Below, piece after piece: positions 15,046 through 18,375 of a DNA stretch of 18,375 nt (position 1 is the first letter of the stretch; each line of letters starts with the position of its first letter). The stretch comes from Bacillota bacterium (GTDB lineage: Bacteria; Bacillota; Bacilli; Alicyclobacillales; Alicyclobacillaceae), in contig JAKADF010000015.1 in NCBI GenBank assembly GCA_021820805.1, positions 1-18,375 on the forward strand. Reading direction: 5' to 3'. Below the pieces are notes generated by a model. The model did not search any database and was not told the origin of the DNA. It worked only from the letters and a program-made list of their open reading frames with translations. The position numbers and the translations under genes are program-made.

Positions 15046-16194
15046 GTGGCCGCACACCCTTATCTGACAGAGGAGCACAGTATTTTTCGACGCAGTCTGC
15101 GTCGCTTTCTAGAGCAAGAGGCAGTTTTGCATTTTGATTCTTGGGAAGAAAATCATCTTATTCCAAAAGAATTTTGGCTCAAAATGGGAGCTCAGGGATA
15201 TCTATGCCCCATGGTCGATGAAACATATGGCGGTGCACAGGCTGATTTTGGATTCTCTGTTGTTGTCACTGAAGAGTTAGCCAGGGTTGGCGCCGGTCTC
15301 GTAGGTATTAGTCTCCACAGTGATATTGTAGTGCCGTATATCGCTCTATATGGGACGGACAAACAGAAAATGCGATTTTTGCCGAAATGTGTGACGGGAG
15401 AAACTATAACAGCCATAGCCATGACTGAACCAGGTGCTGGTTCTGATTTAGCCGGTATCCGTACAACAGCAGTAAAAGATGGAGATGAATATGTACTAAA
15501 CGGGCAGAAGACGTTTATCACGAATGGCATTCGGGCAGATCTTGTTATTGTTGCATGTAAAACAGATTTACACGCAAATCCTCCTCATAAAGGCATAAGC
15601 TTGCTGTTAGTTGAACGAGATACTCCTGGATTTGAACGAGGGAAGAAGCTGAAGAAAATCGGTCAGCATAGTCAGGATACTGCTGAGCTATTTTTCTCTG
15701 ATTGCCGAGTCCCTAAGGAAAACTTGCTTGGTCAAGAAGGAGAAGGATTTCGCTATCTTTCCGAGCGGTTGCAGCAAGAGCGGCTGCTAGTCGGGATTGG
15801 TGCACAAATAACGGCAGAAGAGGCATTGCGTATAACGATTGAATATGTGAAATCGCGGAAGGCATTTGGGAAGCCTATCAGCAAATTCCAGAACACCAGG
15901 TTCAAGATTGCTGAACTTGCGACGATGGTCCAAGTAAGCCGTACATTTTTAGATCAAACAATCAAAAGCCATATGGCTGGGGAAAGCATCATCATGAATG
16001 CATCCATGTCCAAATGGTGGATTAGTGATATGGCTAAACAAGTGATTAGCGAGTGTCTGCAGCTTCATGGAGGATATGGGTACATGGAGGAATTTAAAAT
16101 TGCGCGCCTTTATCGAGACGTTCCAGTTATGGCGATTTACGCAGGCACAAATGAGATTATGAAGACAATCATTGCGAAAGAATTAGGGCTTTAG
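15046..16194 (+). CDS. Acyl-CoA dehydrogenase (long-chain/isovaleryl-type active site)
   Basis: FAD enzyme that introduces the alpha-beta double bond in an acyl-CoA and passes electrons to ETF. About 382 residues in the standard order: N-terminal helical domain, beta domain with AIAMTEPGAGSDLAG and KTFITNG (flavin contacts), and C-terminal helical domain with RKAFGKPISKFQ, QLHGGYGYMEEF and YAGTNEI. The usual catalytic Glu of short- and medium-chain enzymes (YEGTxxI) is Ala here; instead E258 in QITAEEAL lines up with the base in helix G of long-chain acyl-CoA and isovaleryl-CoA dehydrogenases. Frame-open starts are GTG 15037, ATG 15040 and GTG 15046; the last is chosen because GAGGTG (15034-15039) lies six bases before it. 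It lies 162 bases after the aldehyde dehydrogenase in the same direction. Confidence 0.9.
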   Translation: MAAHPYLTEEHSIFRRSLRRFLEQEAVLHFDSWEENHLIPKEFWLKMGAQGYLCPMVDETYGGAQADFGFSVVVTEELARVGAGLVGISLHSDIVVPYIALYGTDKQKMRFLPKCVTGETITAIAMTEPGAGSDLAGIRTTAVKDGDEYVLNGQKTFITNGIRADLVIVACKTDLHANPPHKGISLLLVERDTPGFERGKKLKKIGQHSQDTAELFFSDCRVPKENLLGQEGEGFRYLSERLQQERLLVGIGAQITAEEALRITIEYVKSRKAFGKPISKFQNTRFKIAELATMVQVSRTFLDQTIKSHMAGESIIMNASMSKWWISDMAKQVISECLQLHGGYGYMEEFKIARLYRDVPVMAIYAGTNEIMKTIIAKELGL

Positions 16195-16223
16195 CAACAA
16201 AGTAACGCAGGTCCAGCCTGGTT

Positions 16224-17822
16224 TTATGAGCAAACGGTTGTCATGTAGAAGAGAATCAGTAAGATAATGGTAAGGACAAGTGATGTGAGAGATTTTCTTT
16301 TTGACAAAATATAAAGTTCGAAAAGCACAATTAAATAGGGAAGCAAATTGGAAAGGAGACTCATTTGATGCATCTGTGGATTTTCCATTGGTTTCTCTTG
16401 AACAAGTGAAACTGCATTCTTCGCATTTACGATGCCTCTGCTAATGCCTTTATACACAATATCATCATCCTCAGATTTGAGAAGAATCTTTTTTACATCT
16501 TCTGACTTTAGCTTCGGATTTTGCTCCCACACGTAAGCAGCCACGCCAGTCACGTGTGGTGCTGCCTGGGATGTCCCGGTGAGAAGCTCATACTCGTTAT
16601 TTGAAATTGTTGATTCTATATTTTCTCCTGGAGCGAGAATGTCTACAGTATTACCGTAATTTGAAAATGAGGACAGAAAGTAATCTCCACTTTGCGGATA
16701 AAACGGCGTTCCCCACTTAAAACATACTGCCATACATGAAAGAATGTTATTTGTTCGACCTACGGATCCAACAATGAGAATATGACTTTTAAGTGAAGGA
16801 TCCGTAATTGCGGAGAAAAGGCCATTCCACTTGGCATTGACAGCACTGTTTCCGGCTGCTTGAACAACGAGAAAGTCATGGGTTTTTAAGAGCCTTTTTA
16901 ACACATTTGAGTACAGCTCTGTTTGTTCATCAATATAGTTTGTACTATCTTTTTCGCTTAGTTCTTTTGAGATGGTGCATCCGAGGCTAAGGTTAATGAC
17001 TTTGCAGTTGTGCTCTACCAGCCACTGCAGCCCTGCCAGTATTTCCGAATCCAGGTAATTGGTTTTATACAGATAAATGGACTTGTTCTCATTCGGTACA
17101 ATTCCTGTGATGCCTTTGCCGTTGTTTTGGATGGCTGCGATAATTCCTGTAACGTGCGTGCCATGATTTTCATTTGTGATATTGCTTGACTTTGGATTTT
17201 GGTCTTGAGATGAGAAATGGTTTATGGGAATCTGCAAATCTTCATGGGATAAGAAAAAACCGCCATCAATAACGCCTACGTTGATTGTGGATTTCGCTTT
17301 CCCCTCTTGCCAGGCTCCCAGCGCATCAATGGCTTCTAAATTCCAATTGTCTGCTTGCAAATCTCCAGTCCAACTAACATTTCCGTTGTACGGGTCGTTT
17401 GGGGTCTCATTCGTTGAATACACTCCATTGAGTGTAGCAACTTGTATGAAGGGATTAGAATTTAAGCTCTTCACTTTATCCAGAAATTCAGATGTTTTGA
17501 GCGAATCATTAAAAGATGCGACGTAGACACCGGAAAGGTTATCTTTCCTTTTTACTTTCAAATGGTAAAAATCCAGAGTCGTTTTTATTTGTGAAGTCGT
17601 TGTGTCTTCTTTAAATAGAATTAGAACAGTATTCTGTTCAAATTCAAGCCCTGTTGCTGGATCCTTTATTGTACCAGGTACTGGCGTTTGCGATATTTCT
17701 GGGAGAGATCTATGGGCTCCGTTCCACAAGAATAAACCGGTAATGATAAGAGTAGTTGTCAGCAAGAAAGTTAACAAAATCAGTAATTTTTTAATTTCCT
17801 TTTTTATCACCACCTTCCTCAC
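16224..17822 (-). CDS. Membrane-anchored subtilisin-like serine protease (S8)
   Basis: About 532 residues. An N-terminal hydrophobic segment (about 12-32) preceded by many lysines is a signal or anchor; a propeptide-like region (about 45-135) with NTVLILFKEDTTTSQI and GVYVASF follows. The S8 catalytic domain has the triad Asp in VGVIDGG (D186), His in NHGTHVTG (H220) and Ser in LTGTSQAAPHVTG (S418), with the oxyanion Asn in QAAGNS (N325). Unusually it ends with two hydrophobic segments (about 489-506 and 512-529) split by the basic KRKS, so the protein is probably tethered at both ends with the catalytic domain outside. The start at 17822 is a GTG; GTG codons four and five fit GAGGAAGG better. 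Same strand and 92 bases downstream of the VanZ-like gene. Substrate unknown. Confidence 0.85.
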   Translation of the reverse strand: MRKVVIKKEIKKLLILLTFLLTTTLIITGLFLWNGAHRSLPEISQTPVPGTIKDPATGLEFEQNTVLILFKEDTTTSQIKTTLDFYHLKVKRKDNLSGVYVASFNDSLKTSEFLDKVKSLNSNPFIQVATLNGVYSTNETPNDPYNGNVSWTGDLQADNWNLEAIDALGAWQEGKAKSTINVGVIDGGFFLSHEDLQIPINHFSSQDQNPKSSNITNENHGTHVTGIIAAIQNNGKGITGIVPNENKSIYLYKTNYLDSEILAGLQWLVEHNCKVINLSLGCTISKELSEKDSTNYIDEQTELYSNVLKRLLKTHDFLVVQAAGNSAVNAKWNGLFSAITDPSLKSHILIVGSVGRTNNILSCMAVCFKWGTPFYPQSGDYFLSSFSNYGNTVDILAPGENIESTISNNEYELLTGTSQAAPHVTGVAAYVWEQNPKLKSEDVKKILLKSEDDDIVYKGISRGIVNAKNAVSLVQEKPMENPQMHQMSLLSNLLPYLIVLFELYILSKRKSLTSLVLTIILLILFYMTTVCS

Positions 17823-17914
17823 CCCTTATTTCCCCGACTTTTTTACTATGTATATGAAAATCATACGCAGAAAAAAAATCAGAAGATATGATAAAGGAGT
17901 GACATTTTTCCAGG

Positions 17915-18355
17915 TCAGTTTTGCGTAGTCAATTTTCTGATATTCAGAGTCCTGGCGTGAATACAGTGCATAAACCACACACCGAGCGAGTCTATATAGA
18001 TATCGTAAATGCGCCCGTCGCGGCCAAAGTATAACTGGAGAATTTCTGTTGATATTGCGAAAGCAACTGTAAGCCAACCAGACAATGCCGGTTTACGCAG
18101 CCATTTAAATAAAAGTAAGTCCATTACCGCAAATCCACAAAAGTGACCTGACTTAATAAAAATCCAAAATGGATTTAAGATATGTGCATCTCGCGTTATG
18201 AACAAATCTAAAAAATTGGGATGATTCGTCCATCGAAACAGAATCGTTTGTCGAAATAAAAGGGCATCTAAACTATTCGAACATGTAAAAATCAAGAGAA
18301 TTACCATCCACGTAAATACGAGAATTGGATATTGAAATTTGTGATTCAGATACAT
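17915..18355 (-). CDS. VanZ-like membrane protein
   Basis: 146 residues with about four hydrophobic segments. The second half shows the VanZ family pattern: KSGHFCGF (K68, H71), then after a membrane segment TEILQLYFGRDGRIYDIYIDSLG (E104, Q107, R112 or R115, D118, D122, G125). VanZ itself gives low-level teicoplanin resistance by an unclear mechanism; most homologues in Bacilli have no known function, so resistance should not be assumed. Excellent ribosome binding site AGGAGGTGA just before the ATG (complement of 18356-18364). It is read toward the protease gene and may share its transcript. The true operon start lies beyond the right edge of the window. Confidence 0.8.
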   Translation of the reverse strand: MYLNHKFQYPILVFTWMVILLIFTCSNSLDALLFRQTILFRWTNHPNFLDLFITRDAHILNPFWIFIKSGHFCGFAVMDLLLFKWLRKPALSGWLTVAFAISTEILQLYFGRDGRIYDIYIDSLGVWFMHCIHARTLNIRKLTTQN

Positions 18356-18375
18356 TCACCTCCTAACTCTATCCT

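Noticed and set aside
16208..16225. Small CAGG/CCTG stem followed by TTTT between the acyl-CoA dehydrogenase and protease genes
   Set aside because: A 4-bp stem is too weak to call an intrinsic terminator.

Overview
The window looks like chromosomal DNA of a low-to-moderate GC Gram-positive bacterium of the class Bacilli. The signs are strong AGGAGG-type ribosome binding sites with frequent GTG and TTG starts, an HPr with both His15 and the regulatory Ser46, a ydaO/yuaA-type c-di-AMP riboswitch, an OpuC-type osmolyte transporter, and a PdhA/PdhB pair of the Bacillus type. An Alicyclobacillus-like relative is a guess from overall feel, not something the sequence proves. No tRNA, rRNA, insertion sequence, phage gene or CRISPR array is seen.

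Layout, left to right. Positions 1-369 hold no convincing gene. A small zinc-ribbon protein (370-609) follows, then a 2-oxoacid dehydrogenase operon, pdhA-pdhB-pdhC (E1 alpha, E1 beta, E2; 856-4191), with no E3 gene attached. The 614-base gap at 4192-4805 is the richest non-coding stretch. It has a branched inverted-repeat structure directly after pdhC, a candidate promoter, a well-conserved c-di-AMP riboswitch (about 4391-4550) with a visible alternative pairing partner downstream, and a last hairpin before the next ribosome binding site. The riboswitch leads into opuCA-opuCB-opuCC (4806-7667), an osmoprotectant ABC importer whose ATPase carries two CBS domains. The second permease gene usual in such operons is absent. 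A 12-bp hairpin separates it from ptsH-ptsI (7818-9831), the general proteins of the sugar phosphotransferase system, followed by an MFS transporter (9929-11149).

The right half is a small catabolic region. An AcoR-type sigma-54 activator on the minus strand (11138-13078) is divergent from an NAD(P)-dependent aldehyde dehydrogenase (13372-14883). The intergenic space holds a textbook -24/-12 promoter and, about 105-160 bases upstream of it, a cluster of TGTCTCA boxes including a 16-bp perfect palindrome. A long-chain/isovaleryl-type acyl-CoA dehydrogenase (15046-16194) follows on the plus strand. On the minus strand at the right end are a membrane-anchored subtilisin-like protease and, upstream of it, a VanZ-like membrane protein.

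How the parts may work together: c-di-AMP probably controls osmolyte uptake twice, by switching off the opuC message and by binding the CBS domains of OpuCA. The AcoR-type activator probably senses a small metabolite and turns on the aldehyde dehydrogenase with RNA polymerase-sigma-54; aldehyde oxidation, acyl-CoA oxidation and 2-oxoacid dehydrogenation would all feed acetyl-CoA metabolism. These links are inferences from gene order and visible sites.
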